Shown: positions 21,001-32,722 of the stretch, one piece after another
Layout: every line of letters starts with the position of its first letter
How positions within the stretch are numbered: position 1 is the first letter of the stretch
Source of the DNA: Epiperipatus broadwayi
Lineage: Eukaryota > Onychophora > Udeonychophora > Euonychophora > Peripatidae
Assembly: GCA_028023455.1 (NCBI GenBank)
Contig: JAQFVV010012404.1
Location: forward strand, 15,365,000-15,428,999
Length of the DNA stretch: 64,000 nt
Direction of reading: 5' to 3'
Notes under the pieces: generated by a model
What the model was told of the DNA's origin: nothing
Seen by the model: only the letters and a program-made list of their open reading frames with translations
Databases searched by the model: none
Position numbers and translations under genes: made by a program

Positions 21001-21660
21001 CATGGTTCAATTGGCTTTCCCATCTGGGTGCCAAACTGCTGTAAGTTATTAGCAATTATAAACATAATTAAAGTAGAATTAAAAATTTGAAAATAAGGTT
21101 TTAAAGAATCGCTAAATTGAATCATTATAAATATGAAAGGGTGTACAGTGCAGAAAGAAAAGAGACTAAAGCAAACAAATTATAAGAAATCTAAATGAAA
21201 AGTGAGAGTCTAAAAAGATAGATATTTCAGGCAAATTGGGATATTGAGGACAAGGTGGAGACAAAAACAACTTAGAGGGTTGGAGGTGGTTGCATGCTTT
21301 GGTTAAGGAAAAAATATTTGAAATAGAAATAAACAGAAATAAGTTTAAAAACTTTTTTTTTGAAAACCATAAAGTATGGAAGCACTGATAAAATAGGTAA
21401 GACAATGGAGGTCAAAAAACAGAGAGCAAAACAAGAAGATAATGAAAGGCATGATAACAATAGAAGAAATGTGGAATAAGACAATGGAGGTCAAAAAACA
21501 GAGAGCAAAACAAGAAGATAATGAAAGGCATGATAACAATAGAAGAAATGTGGAAAAAAATAGTAAAAAAATAGAAAGGTTTGAAAATGAATAGGAAAGC
21601 ATAAGAATATGCACAGATATAGATAGAGTTAATATGGAGTGAATCAGTTGATAAAAATAA
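21001..21660 (+). pseudogene. Element 2 leader and eroded gag coiled-coil region
   Basis: Short Glu-, Lys- and Asn-rich stretches (for example MEVKKQRAKQEDNERHDNN) recur in different frames and correspond to the coiled-coil part of the element 1 Gag. A 79-base unit starting at 21401 is repeated exactly from 21480. Because 79 is not a multiple of three, the duplication shifts the frame. No intact protein remains. Confidence 0.5.
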
Positions 21661-22240
21661 AGACATTGTTGGGTACGTAGGGAAGGCTCCACATGAACAG
21701 CTTGATAATCTGGAACATTATATTGTGTTGAATACTTTAGGGGAAGTAGCCAAGATTGCTAAAACTCACAGTTATATACAGGGCGAGGCTCAATTCTTGA
21801 GGGTCTTGTTATTCTCAAAACCAGCAACATTCAGAGAATACAAACTATTACTGGCAAATTATTGGAGGGATGAAATATCAGGAAACTATTAAGCAGTAGG
21901 TGGTGCAAGACAAATAGTGGCCTGAGAACTACTATTACATTTTTCCACTGACAAGAAACAAAATTACGATTGATCATGGCAGCCCCTTTATCTGAGCAGC
22001 AAATTATACAAATAGTTAAACGTAACCTTCCTAAGGATGTACAGCAAATGATAATTGGAATAAAACAGGTACCGGTAGATCAGATATCCGAAGTACTTAT
22101 AGCACTAGACAGTAGTAAACAGATCAGGAAAAACAGAGACAAGCAATATAAATTTTGGGAAATAAACGAACAGAAGAGTGCTGCAAAATATTATGCTTTT
22201 AAAAGAATTCAGGATAAGAAATAGCAAAGAGATCGAGGGG
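21661..22240 (+). pseudogene. Element 2 gag capsid remnant
   Basis: Frames here encode a degenerate version of the element 1 capsid: HEQLDNLEHYIVLNTLGEVA and a block like the WW region, then after a stop PLSEQQIIQIVKRNLPKDVQ (open frame 21970-22224), matching PLSETQIVRIIRHNLPRHIE of element 1. Stops near 21890, 21930 and 21965 break it. It is a relic of a Ty3/gypsy Gag and cannot be functional. Confidence 0.7.
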
Positions 22241-22429
22241 AAGAACAAAATGCACATGGGAAGATATGATAGGGAAAACAGTCATATACAAATAACAAAC
22301 CTGGTATGTAGGTGTAAAGAGAGGGAGCCAATAATGGCACCTCATGGCTGTACAAAAGTGCCAGAGCTATGTTTGATTCAGGAAGCCAAGTGTCTGTAAT
22401 GTAATGGCTAATACTAAATAGGTGAGGCT

Positions 22430-22725
22430 GGTGTGAACAGGTAAGGGTGAACATGTGCATAGTGGAGAAAGAATATAGCCATGTACTACTTGTCTTAGAG
22501 GGGCTGATCCATGATATTGTACTAGGATCAGACTTCAAGCATAAGATGGACTGGGTGCTAGCTTGTAAACAAAATCAGGTAAAACTGAACAATAAAGCAA
22601 TTATGTTTACAACAGACAAAGCAGACAGATCTACTAGGGAGTACTGCACACAAAGTGCAGGGATGATAGAAACAGGGGGAAGGGTAAAAGAATCTAGGTT
22701 TATAAACTATGAGCAAATGAAATGA
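22430..22725 (+). pseudogene. Element 2 protease remnant
   Basis: The open frame contains VLEGLIHDIVLGSDF, corresponding to the second conserved motif of the element 1 protease (MPGLIHEAIIGSDF). The D-S-G active-site half is only faintly visible upstream, near 22370 (MFDSGSQVSV, in a different frame). The piece is a degenerate retroviral-type aspartic protease. Confidence 0.6.
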
Positions 22726-23610
22726 CTGGAGCATTTTCTCTGAGGTTTCCAGAGTGATTCAAGAATGTGAGCATAGGAGAAAACTCATGAGTGACCAACC
22801 ATATCAGGCTTTGGCATACCTATCCCACATCAATATAAGGGTGATGTGGAAGAACAAATAGAAAAGATGCTTAAATGGTGAATCATTTCTAAATTCTCAT
22901 CCTCTTTTAACAATCCTATTGCAACTGTAAAAAAGACAAGTCCATCCAGCTTTGCTTAGATACACAGCAATGAAAAAAGACAACTATTCCTAATGTCAAC
23001 ACCCCTCTGCCCATGAATGAGTTACTGGGAAAATTCTGTAATAAGAGAATATTTTCGATGTAGCAGGTCAAGCTTTACCCTAACAATCAGAAATATACCA
23101 CATTTTGATATAATGGGCATGCATATAATTTGATTCGGATTCCCTTTGATTTAAAAAATAGCAGGGCAAGCGAATATAATATCTAGATCAAGTGTAATCA
23201 GAAAGTATCAAGAATTTAGTAGTAACCTATGTAGATGACATTGTGTTGGCATCAGAAAGTATAGAAGAGCATTTCAGCACATAGAGCAGTTATTGCATGA
23301 ATGTAAACAAAAGAGAATCAAAATAAATTTAAGTAAAAACAACTTAATGACCAGTGAAGTAAAGTTTTTAGGCTATTTAAACAGTGAAAAGAGAATTCAA
23401 TCAAATCCTGATAAAATTCAGACAATCCAGGAGATTCCTAGGCCTAGGAATAAAAAAGATGTAAAGTCCTTCCTAGGGCTATGCAATTTTTATAACCAGT
23501 TTTACAAAAAAAAAAATTCCAACATGGAGCCATTACTGCAATTTCTTAGAAAAGAAAGACAAAGGTGTGGACTGAACAGCATGAATGTAGCATCCAAAAT
23601 ATAAAAAATG
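22726..23610 (+). pseudogene. Element 2 reverse transcriptase remnant
   Basis: A chain of frameshifted fragments. The polymerase box is intact as YVDDIVLASES at 23229-23262, followed by QHIEQLLHECKQKRIKINLS, KFLGYLNSEKRIQSNPDKI and SFLGLCNFYNQFYKK in an open frame (23293-23604). These match the RT palm and thumb of element 1. Upstream parts contain multiple stops. Confidence 0.75.
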
Positions 23611-23629
23611 TGGTTTTTAAAAAAGGTTA

Positions 23630-24010
23630 TGTTGTCATACCCTGTCTTTTGTAAGCTTTTCTTTGTGCAAACTGACAATAGTGTGTTTGGATTGCCAGCT
23701 ACTCTGTCCCAAATAGAAAAGGGAGGTCAACATGAGGTACTATTTTTCATTAGCTGCTTATTGAAAAGTCCTAAATAAACTACACTGTAACAGAAGAGGC
23801 TTTAGAAATTGCATGGGCAATTCCAAAACTTTGTCCAATTTCTGATAGGATCTGGGTTATTTGTAATTACTGATCACAAAAGTTCAGATTCTTAAGTAAT
23901 AGCTTCCTTATGAACAGCTGGTTAATAAGGTGGAGTTTATTTCTTCAAGAATTCAATTACAGTGTGAATTACTGGCAGATACATTAAGCTGACACCTGGT
24001 AGAACAAAAG
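23630..24010 (+). pseudogene. Element 2 RNase H remnant
   Basis: FFVQTDNSVFGL at about 23660 and a later ITDHKSS at about 23868 match the first and third acidic motifs of RNase H in element 1. In between, TVTEEALEIAWA-like sequence is broken by stops and frame changes. Not functional. Confidence 0.65.
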
Positions 24011-24320
24011 CAACATAATTTAAGTTTTGATGGCGCAAGTATCACCGCAATAGAAATAAATAAAAGTAAAGAAAGACCTTCATAGTATAAAAGAGCAGCA
24101 AGGTGAGGATTATAATTGTGGGCAGATAATGAAGTATTTATGTCACCAACCCATGACGAGAACTGAAAATATTATGGGCAGATAATGAAGTATTTATGTT
24201 ACCAACCCATGATTAGTACCAGAAGTAACCCATTATGAAGAGATAGGAAGTACTATTATCTAAAAGGGGGGCTTTTGCAACACAGAAATGAAATGGATAA
24301 ACAAAAGTGAAATGTCATTC
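24011..24320 (+). pseudogene. Element 2 RNase H-integrase linker, with a short duplication
   Basis: No intact frame. A 57-base unit (GGGCAGATAATGAAGTATTT and on) occurs at about 24119 and again at about 24176, a near-perfect tandem duplication. Confidence 0.5.
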
Positions 24321-25330
24321 CTGTCACTATGCGAAAGCAGATGGTTGACCACATATATCAAAAGTATAGACACTATGGTACAAATAAAGTTGAGTGTTGG
24401 TTGAGCCATTGGCTCTACTGGATGGGAATGTATGCTAGCATCTTAGACGTCATAGATGAATGCAAAAATATACTCAAAGACTAAACAACTTAATGCATCT
24501 GAGGTGGGGCTAGTAAGGTTTATATAAATTCAACAACCAAATAATTTAATGGCTATAGATTTTTATGGATCATTGCCTTGGTTTAATAAATTGAAATACC
24601 TTATTGTGGCTTATGATGTATTCTCAAAACTGGTGGCTGCATCTCAGGCAAACACTAAACAAACAATACGGGCTCTGGAACAGCAACATTTTGGAATTCC
24701 TGGAAAAATCATACCTGATCTTGGAATGCAGTTCATTTCCCACAAGTGGAAAAAATGGACTGAAAAATGCTGAATAAAACACATACATCGATCCGTAACC
24801 CGCAGAGCAATCAATGTGAACGAGTCATGCGGGAATGAGTTGACTGTTTCGGGTATACATACACAATGATAATTGGAGGTGGGTGAAGGAGATCCCACGG
24901 ATACTTAATATGATGAACTGCGTCAAAAAATGAGTTAACAGGGTATGAACCCATCTGGCTTCATTTTGGGAACAATATACCATACCCATTTAAGACCAGG
25001 CTGAGCAGACCCGATAGATGAAAGGATGCTGAGAAAGCATGAATTAGGTTACAGAAAATGGATGAATTGAGGAGGAAGAGGCAAGGAAGGGCAAAGGATG
25101 AATTTATAGTGGGAGACAAGGTCATAATAAGAGTCAGTCCTGTAAGCCATCCCAAAAAACACATTTACAAAAAGTTTCAAAAAGGTCTGTATACAATAAT
25201 ATGAAAATACAATAACAATGCATTTGTTGTCGCACAGGGCACGGAGAAGGGAACACATTTGTCACTAAGATTAATAAAGAAAAAAAGAACTGTGAGACAG
25301 ACAATGAAGAAGTTACAGCAATAGGTAGGA
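24321..25330 (+). pseudogene. Element 2 integrase remnant
   Basis: A zinc-binding region (HYGTNKVECWL, near 24368) is followed by the catalytic core: MAIDFYGSLPWFNKLKYLIV (24549 on) with the first Asp, IIPDLGMQFISHKW with the second, then after a stop and frame change IRNPQSNQCERVMRE with the Glu (about 24789-24836). A C-terminal piece with VGDKVIIR and SHPKKHIYKKF (about 25105-25175) matches element 1. Several stops show it is dead. Confidence 0.75.
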
Positions 25331-25458
25331 ACTGTAGGTCATAAAATTTGAAATAAATCCTTCAAATACATGAAAATGGAATAATAAATAAAAATATAAT
25401 TTTTAGATATAAAATGGTCAAACTGAAGCATTTTAGACTCAAACAGAGGGCAGCATAA

Positions 25459-27450
25459 TGTATCACTAGTGAGCAGCACTACATGTCTGTAATACTTGTA
25501 CAGAAAATATAATTAGATTAAAGATTTAAAAAGGCAATTTTAAAGAAATAAAAATACTGTGGAATCAGTTATCAATAAAGGATTGGAATAAATTTTGTTA
25601 AAAGAAATAAATAAGTTTTAAGAAATAGAAATATAATTTTAAAAAAGTTGTAAGAAAGAAATATAATTTAGAAAATTTGAAGTTTTTTTTAGAAGCGCAA
25701 ATCACCAAAAGACAAAGTGCTGCATCTTCTTGTTATAATAAAGTTTTACTAATTAAATAGCCGGTAAGGGGGGGGGGGGATTTAACTAAGTAAAAGGTTA
25801 AAAAATAGAATTCTCTCTTTTCTCAAACTTAAACAAAAAAAAAATTGTGTACGTAAAATTGAAAAGAGAATTAAAATGTTAAAGAAAAGCATATAAAACT
25901 TAAATTCCACTTAAAGAATGCTCAGCTGATAAACAGAAATGAATAATAACTACAAAACTGCACTAAATGGAAACAATGGTAAATAATTCAAGATATCTTA
26001 TCCAAAGGCCAGATTAATTGATATAAGTATGTGGATTAAAACACAATGGGAATTTAATTAATAAAATTTATAAATTAATTAAACTAGATCAGAGTGATAA
26101 GTAGAGATACTAAAGAGTAATCATATAAAAGAACTGATAATCCATTCATTATTATTCTTGACTCTGGATTTGGGATTATTCTTTATTATTCATGCATATT
26201 AATCATCAAGGTTAAGGCTATTATAACTGTATAGTGCTGGCATATTCATATTGCTGCCGTGGAAGAACTCCAGAGAAGAGATGAGAAAAGTGTATTCATA
26301 TTGCTACCATGGAAGAGCTCCAGAGAAGAGATGGGAAAAACCATTAGCATCCCTATAATACGATTAGGTTTCTTCACATTTATCAAAGAATCATCATATA
26401 AAATGCAGTGCTAGACAGTCCCCAGAAAAGGTGGCTAGTCTCCAGTCCAGTTCTCGAGTACATCAGAAATCCTCCATCTAAAAATCATGCCCATGTAATA
26501 ATCTGAATAGCCAAAAAATGCCTATCTCAGAAATGCAGAAAGTCAGTCTGGAGCCAAATCCAAGTCCAAAAATCCAACTGGTGGGTGACCAAGAAGATAG
26601 AGGAGTCGTATTCCTAGAAGTATAAAGTGCAAAAATCCTAGGCAACTATGAATTTCCTTATTACCATTCATGAACTGACCATGTTTGAATAAGTGACTTG
26701 GTTAGACTTTGATAGCCATAGCAATCTTTAAGTGCCTCCCATAATTATCATATAAAATAAACCTTAGTATACGTTTGCATATTTAATCTTGTCATAACAT
26801 TTTTAATTAATATGTGCAAAGCTGCCTTTTGAATTTATATTTCAAGGTGTGTGTATATGTGCAGATCTATAATGTTTTAATTGTATTTTTTATTATCATG
26901 TATTTTAGCTCAAACAAATTTATAATTTTCTTTATTATAATATTCTTTAATATCATGTTTTAATTAGAAGCCTTTTAAAATAAATTGTTTGTATGCTAAG
27001 TTATTGTTTGGTCAGTTTTCTTTAATAATAAATACCACAAGTAGAGAGTCTTTAATTAAGTACGTGTAAGCAGTAAGTGATCTACTATAGTTTGTCTTCC
27101 TACAAATAAATGATTTAGTTAGAGATTAATCAAGCACTAAATTGTTTACCTATCATCCAGGCATGCTAATTATAACATGATGCGCTGGTACCTGAGATTT
27201 TAACTTGACCAAATAGAAATCATTTGGATGGCAGGGGTTTGAATTTAGCAGCCAAAAAATTCTATAACCTGGAAACTGCAGGTTATATCTTGTATAACCT
27301 TGGACTTGTTATAGGTGCAGTGGGTCTTATCCACCTACTGTATTTGACTTCACTTAAAAGGTCAGTGTGCTGCGATATTAAAAGTGCAGCTGGAGAGATT
27401 GAGATTTAATGTTTTTTTTTTATTTATATAATCAGAGCGAGCTTCTCCTA
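25459..27450 (+). repeat. Element 2 right LTR
   Basis: Begins TGTATCACTAG after a purine-rich stretch with ACAGAGGGCAGCATAA (polypurine tract) and ends at about 27450. Contains a tandem duplication of about 50 bases at 26240-26335 that is absent from the left LTR, plus a run of G at 25769-25778. The open frame at 27224-27409 also appears, broken, in the left copy and is not called as a gene. Confidence 0.75.
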
Positions 27451-27803
27451 CCTGATTTAATATATATACAATGAAGCTGGGTTGTCTGCTATATTTTCTA
27501 CAATGTTTCCTCACATACATCATACATAATAATTCATGTTTTACTGATAAGCTTTGATTAAAATAATAGAACATATTGTTTCTGAACTGCAACATGAACA
27601 TAAATATATTTTGAGCCGGTACCACCAAAAATGCCATATTAAGCAGGTTTAAAATACTTTGTAAAAACTAATAACTTTTTAGCTTTAACTAGTTTTAATA
27701 TCTTGGTTTTAAATAAATTTAATATATAAACTTTAATAAACACATTGTTAAGCTTAATACATAATTTATTGGTAGTTATTATTTTATATTTTTAATACTA
27801 CAG
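27451..27803. other. AT-rich non-coding DNA
   Basis: Flank of element 2. No gene or repeat recognised. It ends with a pyrimidine-rich tract and CAG that could be a splice acceptor (27801-27803). Confidence 0.4.
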
Positions 27804-27880
27804 GAATGGATCAGACCTTCAAGCAGAGAGGAGAATACCATTGATAGCATGACCATCAATGATTCCCATGGTCAGATCAG
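27804..27880 (+). other. Possible short exon
   Basis: Seventy-seven bases with much higher G+C than the surroundings, bounded by an acceptor-like tract (TTTTTAATACTACAG) and a donor-like CAG/GTTATA. One frame reads EWIRPSSREENTIDSMTIND without a stop. No protein family is recognised, and the G+C-richer sequence continues past the donor, so it may instead be an old repeat. Low confidence. Confidence 0.2.
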
Positions 27881-28341
27881 GTTATATAAAGCATAACAAC
27901 CATATTTCCAAGCTGTGGCCCATCTCAACTGCTGGAACAGAACCCCTACCATCCAAAGCATTTTATTTGTCTTGAAAATCATAATTCAGGTGCCAGCCAA
28001 TGTTATATAGTCAGCATGTTTTGGATGGCATGCATACAATCCAGCACTTGATATATCTCAGACTCAATCGAACTCTGTATCAGGATCCAGCACATTTAAC
28101 TTAACAGATATAACACTTATAACTGTAAATTAATGACACAGTGTGAAGAGTAGAAAATAGACCAAATACTTAAGCAACCTTATTATATATTTATGCACAC
28201 ATATATATTTAACATAATATAATATAATAAAATTTTATATAAAATAATATAAATGATGACTTTAGGCTATAGTTATAATAATCCTTCATTAAAGTTCATT
28301 TCATTTAAAATCAAGTATCTACCTAGTTTTTTAAAGTATCT

Positions 28342-28690
28342 TTACCTAGGTTTTGATTTGTGTGTATTTTCCAACTGGTTGGGCTTTTGGTTCCATTGAG
28401 GGTTCCAGGGCTTGTTTTCATTTCTTTCACTTAACAATGGAAGAGAGAATGTGACAGTGTTTCCTTTAGGGCTGTTTTTGATCTGGGGGTTGGCTACAGG
28501 CAAGTATAGTTGATTTTGGTGATAACTAGGGCATAAGGTTGTCAAATAGCTGTCTAGCAATGCATGTTGCTAGTTCTGTGGTTTTACATTGATGTTGGCT
28601 GCAGCAATAACTGACTGGCTTACTACTGTGTTTACTTCCCAAATATCTGGATCTCTAGTTGTTTGGATTCTCAGTAAAAAATTATAAGTC
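28342..28690 (-). pseudogene. Possible coding relic, Pro/Asn-rich
   Basis: On the minus strand an open frame of 72 residues (28342-28560) is rich in Pro, Asn and Lys. The same frame continues upstream to about 28690 through one TAG (LRIQTTRDPDIWEVNTVV). G+C is higher than in neighbouring DNA. No known family is recognised; it might be an exon, an unknown gene relic or part of a retroelement. Confidence 0.25.
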
Positions 28691-28699
28691 TGCATTGTG

Positions 28700-29355
28700 T
28701 GAACTGAATAATGATAATCTGAACTGATTCAATAACAGAATGAAAACTGGACTGATTCACAGACTCAAAAGCAGAATAATTTGATCACAAAATGAAGGCT
28801 GGACATGAAGAACAATAGCCAAATCAACATTTTATATCTTAACTTTCCCACTGTTTAATTTTTATCACTATTTTTAATTTTAATCATAAGTTGAATGTTT
28901 TTTAATTAATTTTTACATTTTGTTTTATTTAATTAATTTTTACATTTGCTTTAATCTAATCTTTCTTTCAAGATTAATCTACTATCTTTTCACATTTACC
29001 AAATAGATAGTTTACATAGATTTTTAATTAATTCAATTGTTAGTTTTACCTTTTTTATCAGCCAGTAACCTTTTAAACTAATTTCATTTTTGAAAGTTTT
29101 TCTTTTACAAACTAATTTTTATTGGTTTTTTTTTTCATATTTACTTATTTTTATACATTTTACTCTTTTAATTTCTTTAAAAAACAGGACAGTTTTAAAT
29201 CTTTTTCTATTTTAGATTTTTCCCCACCCACTTTTCAATAAATATGTTATTCTCTTTTAAAAAATATATATGCAGTCTTTTTTGCATTTTTAAAACTATG
29301 TTTAAAAACCACTCCTGATTATTTGTGTTTTAATAAATCTGATCATATATATTTA
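28700..29355. other. AT-rich non-coding DNA
   Basis: T-rich runs (28850-29260) and no coding frame or recognisable repeat. Confidence 0.5.
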
Positions 29356-29359
29356 AATA

Positions 29360-30838
29360 CACATGGGTCTCATTTTATGCGGATTTTTTAAGTGCAATTT
29401 TGAAGTTATTTTATTCATGTTTCTTCCTAATATATTTTTATGTGTTTTTCTTTTATGCAAAAAAGAAGTTCATATTTCACTTAAAATCTAGATTTCCCCA
29501 TTTTATATACACACATTATATTTTACATACTTAAATGCCTATTGCAAAAAGGTTTGACATTAAATTTAGATACTGTAGAAGATTTAGAAAAAGATAATGA
29601 AACAAATTTGGAACCTGTTCATTTCGCAGCAAAAATGATTTGAGAAAGTCTTGAACTTTCTAATCAATTGGACAATCATTTTCTTGTTAAAACACAAATT
29701 ATGAATGAGCTCTTAAATTCCAACAAGAGCTAAATAGTTGTATGTCTGGATATTGTGAGCCTCATAAACAATTAGTAAAATCATCACTTCAAAGCTTAAT
29801 CATCGATTACATTGTTGACAGAAAACTATTAACTTTTAGAATGAAAATTTTTTTATTGGCTGAGTGAATTAAAATTTTAAACTTTTGATTAGTTCAATTA
29901 CAGTATCAGCAGTAAAAACATATTCATTTTTTAATATTAGATTTGTTTGTAAAAAGCAAATTAATAATTTGTCAAATTATGAAAGTGAATGAAATTTTTT
30001 TAATTTCTATTTATAATTATAAAAATATTATATAGCGGAGAACCTAAAAAGAATGTTCATAATCTATTACAAAATGCTGCATACATCATTGATTTCTTTC
30101 TCAATTTATGTTCATGTAAAAGTAAAGACTTTTTACTGAAATCTTAATTTTTGTAAAATAATTAAATTTTCGGAAGATTTTATCAAAATAATTTATAAAA
30201 TGTAAAAAAAATATGGAAAAAATACTCTAAAATGTACATTTTCATTTTGAATGCCAAGTGCTCCCTTTGGTTCAAAATAGCAGCAACAGATCATCATCTT
30301 ATAGTATGTTTTAAACTTTAAAAAGATTATAAATTCGCTACGATAATGGTTTAGAGTGACTTCAAGCCATGAATAAAAATTTTCAGTTGATGCACTTATT
30401 AAATACAGAACAAGACTAATGTTGTTGCTAATTGTATTCCTGTTGTGATGAATCTGATTTCTTATCAGTTCTCAAACATATCCACATATTGTCAAATAGT
30501 GATAATAATTAAAATATGTTTGAAAAAAATGTAAAATAAATTACACATAAAAACAATGTTTTGAATAAAATTAAATAGTTAATAAAAAAAGTAAAAAGAG
30601 TTTGTCTTGTATCAATTTTTTTCACATATTTCAAATTTTTTATTCATCATACTTTATTTCCTTATTTTTTATGCGAATTTTAAAGTAATTTTATCTTGTT
30701 GCTTTGCTTTTATGCAATTTCCGAAAATTATGAAACATAACCCACATTTTTCAATGTAAGTTAAGTCTATTTTTGTGCAATTCCTTTTATGCATGTTTTT
30801 TGCGGAACCTATCTACCGCATAAAACAAAACCCATGTA
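29360..30838. mobile_element. pogo/Tigger-like (Tc1/mariner superfamily) DNA transposon, decayed
   Basis: Terminal inverted repeats: CACATGGGTCTCATTTTATG at the left end and its imperfect reverse complement at the right end (ATGCGG...AAAACAAAACCCATG). Both are flanked by TA (29358-29359 and 30839-30840), the target of Tc1/mariner elements. The GTTTTATGCGG terminus resembles Tigger-type termini. The interior (29560-29740) has short frames such as LDTVEDLEKDNETNLEP and MIxESLELSNQLDNHF that could be transposase C-terminus, but no intact transposase remains. The right 230 bases match, inverted, the left part of the next element. Confidence 0.65.
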
Positions 30839-30981
30839 TATTTGAAATATGTAACACAGATATATTTAAGTTTTATACCCATATCTCACTTGTTTTACAA
30901 TATATATATATATATAACATTTTTACATATTTATAGTATGCATATATAAATTAAAATTACAGTATATAAAAAATTAAGATA

Positions 30982-31953
30982 CACCTGGGTCTTGTTTTAT
31001 GAGGTAGATAGGTTCCACAGAAAACTTGCATTAAAAAAAAATTACACAAAAATAGACCTAATTTACCTTGAAAAATGGGGGATAGATGCTGTAATTTTCA
31101 GAATTTGCATAAAAGCAAAGCAACAAGGAAAAATTACTTTAAAATTTGCATTAAAAAAATAAGCAAATAAAGTATGACTAATAAAAAAATTCAAATATTG
31201 AAAAAAATTAATACAAGATATTTTTTTTCTCCTTTTTTTATTACTACAGTATTTGATTTTACATTTTTCATACATATTTTAATCATTACCACTACCATTG
31301 TTTGTAAACTGATAAGAAATCAGATTTGATGTGATGTATTGTAGCTTCTCCTTAAATGAAGTCAAGAATCTCTCAGCAATTATGCCCAGAGAAACCTGTT
31401 AGCCACTTTATTTTTATTCGTGATGTGATGTACAACTAGCACCACTTTCAGTCTTATGCTGGGTTAATGGTTTTCTGTTTCTATATTAAAAAAATGGGAT
31501 CGCAATGAATACAAAAAGATTATACATTATCATTAGAAAGATTATTTTCAGTTTATAAAATCGTTTTTTATTTTAAAAATCTAAAAGATTATTTATTTCT
31601 GTCATATATAACAAAATACGTTTTATAAGTTTAAATTTTTTGAATATTTATTGTGATATTTTTATATGTAATTATAAATCTATTATTATTATTTACTCAT
31701 TAGTATAAATAGGTTATTTACATACAAGCTAAGTTCTAAATACAGTTTCAGGCCATATGCACATTAGCTGCGAATATAACATTATATTTTTGAAGAAAAA
31801 AAAAGGATTTCAAGTCAAAATAAGTTATTAATAATTTAAATTTCTTGATATCTAATAAATATAGTGAAATATGAAAGATATTAAGAAGAAATATGAATCG
31901 CATAACTTCAAAATTGCATTAAAATAATCTGCATAAAACGAGATCCAGATGTA
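30982..31953. mobile_element. Second pogo/Tigger-like copy, internally deleted
   Basis: Left end CACCTGGGTCTTGTTTTATG after TA; right end CATAAAACGAGATCCAGATG. The first 230 bases (including GGTAGATAGGTTCCRC and AATTGCATAAAAGCAAAGCAACAAG) match the reverse complement of the right side of the previous element. Two copies of one family therefore lie next to each other in opposite orientation. About 970 bases, no coding capacity. Confidence 0.65.
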
Positions 31954-31972
31954 ATCATAATTTAGTTATTAA

Positions 31973-32718
31973 CCCTTTTTCCGCCTCTTACGAGGCTCCT
32001 CGTCGACATCTGATGTCACTCTAACTCTGCCAGTTCTTATGCTAAAATATTCGTTTAACAGGTATTGAATAGATTTTTAAAAGTTCTGTAAGATGGTGCC
32101 CTCTTCCGAATTATTTTACAAGTAAAAAATAAAAAAAAACGCATTTAAACCTAAACAAAGAAAGAACATGAGTTGTGATTGGTTCTTAGCATGCTCTCAG
32201 CCAAAAAAGACATTCTGATTGGCTGGAAAGAACAAAGAAACCGCCTGATCAAAGAAAATAAAGAAAAACGCTGAGATTTTCATTTCGAATATGATTTTAA
32301 AGTATTATAAAAGAATATTTTGAGAAATTACAAATTATTTTCGAGAGAATACTAAAAAAACAAAATTATTTTCGAAAAATATTGAAGATTTTAGTAAAAA
32401 TATTTAAGATTTAGTAAAAAGAAATATTTACTTTTCTATAACGTAAAAGTCGACCTTTTTGTTTATATTATAGCTTTTATGTTGCCGAAATTGAATATTT
32501 TAGAATAAATAAATAGCAATTTATTTTTGAAAGAACTTTCATTCTCTTCATAACCTGAAAAATTAGTAATATACTTTTTATAAACATATCTGAGTTGAAT
32601 TTAATATTATAGGCAAATATGTTTTAACAATAGGCTTTGTCTTCAGTTTGTGAGTTGGCCAATTAAAAGATTTGATTTTTACCTCATACAACCAATAATA
32701 TAATTAGCGGTTTAAGGG
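31973..32718. mobile_element. piggyBac-type non-autonomous element (MITE), 746 bp
   Basis: Bounded by TTAA on both sides (31969-31972 and 32719-32722), the exact target duplication of piggyBac elements. The ends are CCCTTTTTCCGC and GCGGTTTAAGGG, an imperfect terminal inverted repeat starting with CCC as in that superfamily. No transposase frame is present. A small GC-rich palindromic segment (CGAGGCTCCTCG, 31999-32010) lies near the left end. It inserted 19 bases from the neighbouring pogo-like element. Confidence 0.7.
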
Positions 32719-32722
32719 TTAA

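Larger units (their letters stand above)
17878..27450 (+). mobile_element. Decayed Ty3/gypsy LTR retrotransposon (element 2)
   Basis: Left LTR 17878-21000 (interrupted by an insertion at about 18031-19305) and right LTR 25459-27450 align along their length, with TGTAYYRCTAGTGAGCAG at their starts and a conserved GTGTGCTGCGATAWTAAAAG block near their ends. The interior keeps gag, protease, RT, RNase H and integrase in that order, with many stops and frameshifts. Words such as GLIHD, GSDF and SIRNPQSN match element 1, so the two belong to related lineages. LTR divergence by eye is far greater than in the 9287-17863 element, so this insertion is old. No clear target-site duplication was found. 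Confidence 0.8.

Noticed and set aside
21166-21692. Phe/Leu/Ser-rich minus-strand frames
   Set aside because: Antisense shadows of the eroded gag coiled coil and its 79-base duplication.
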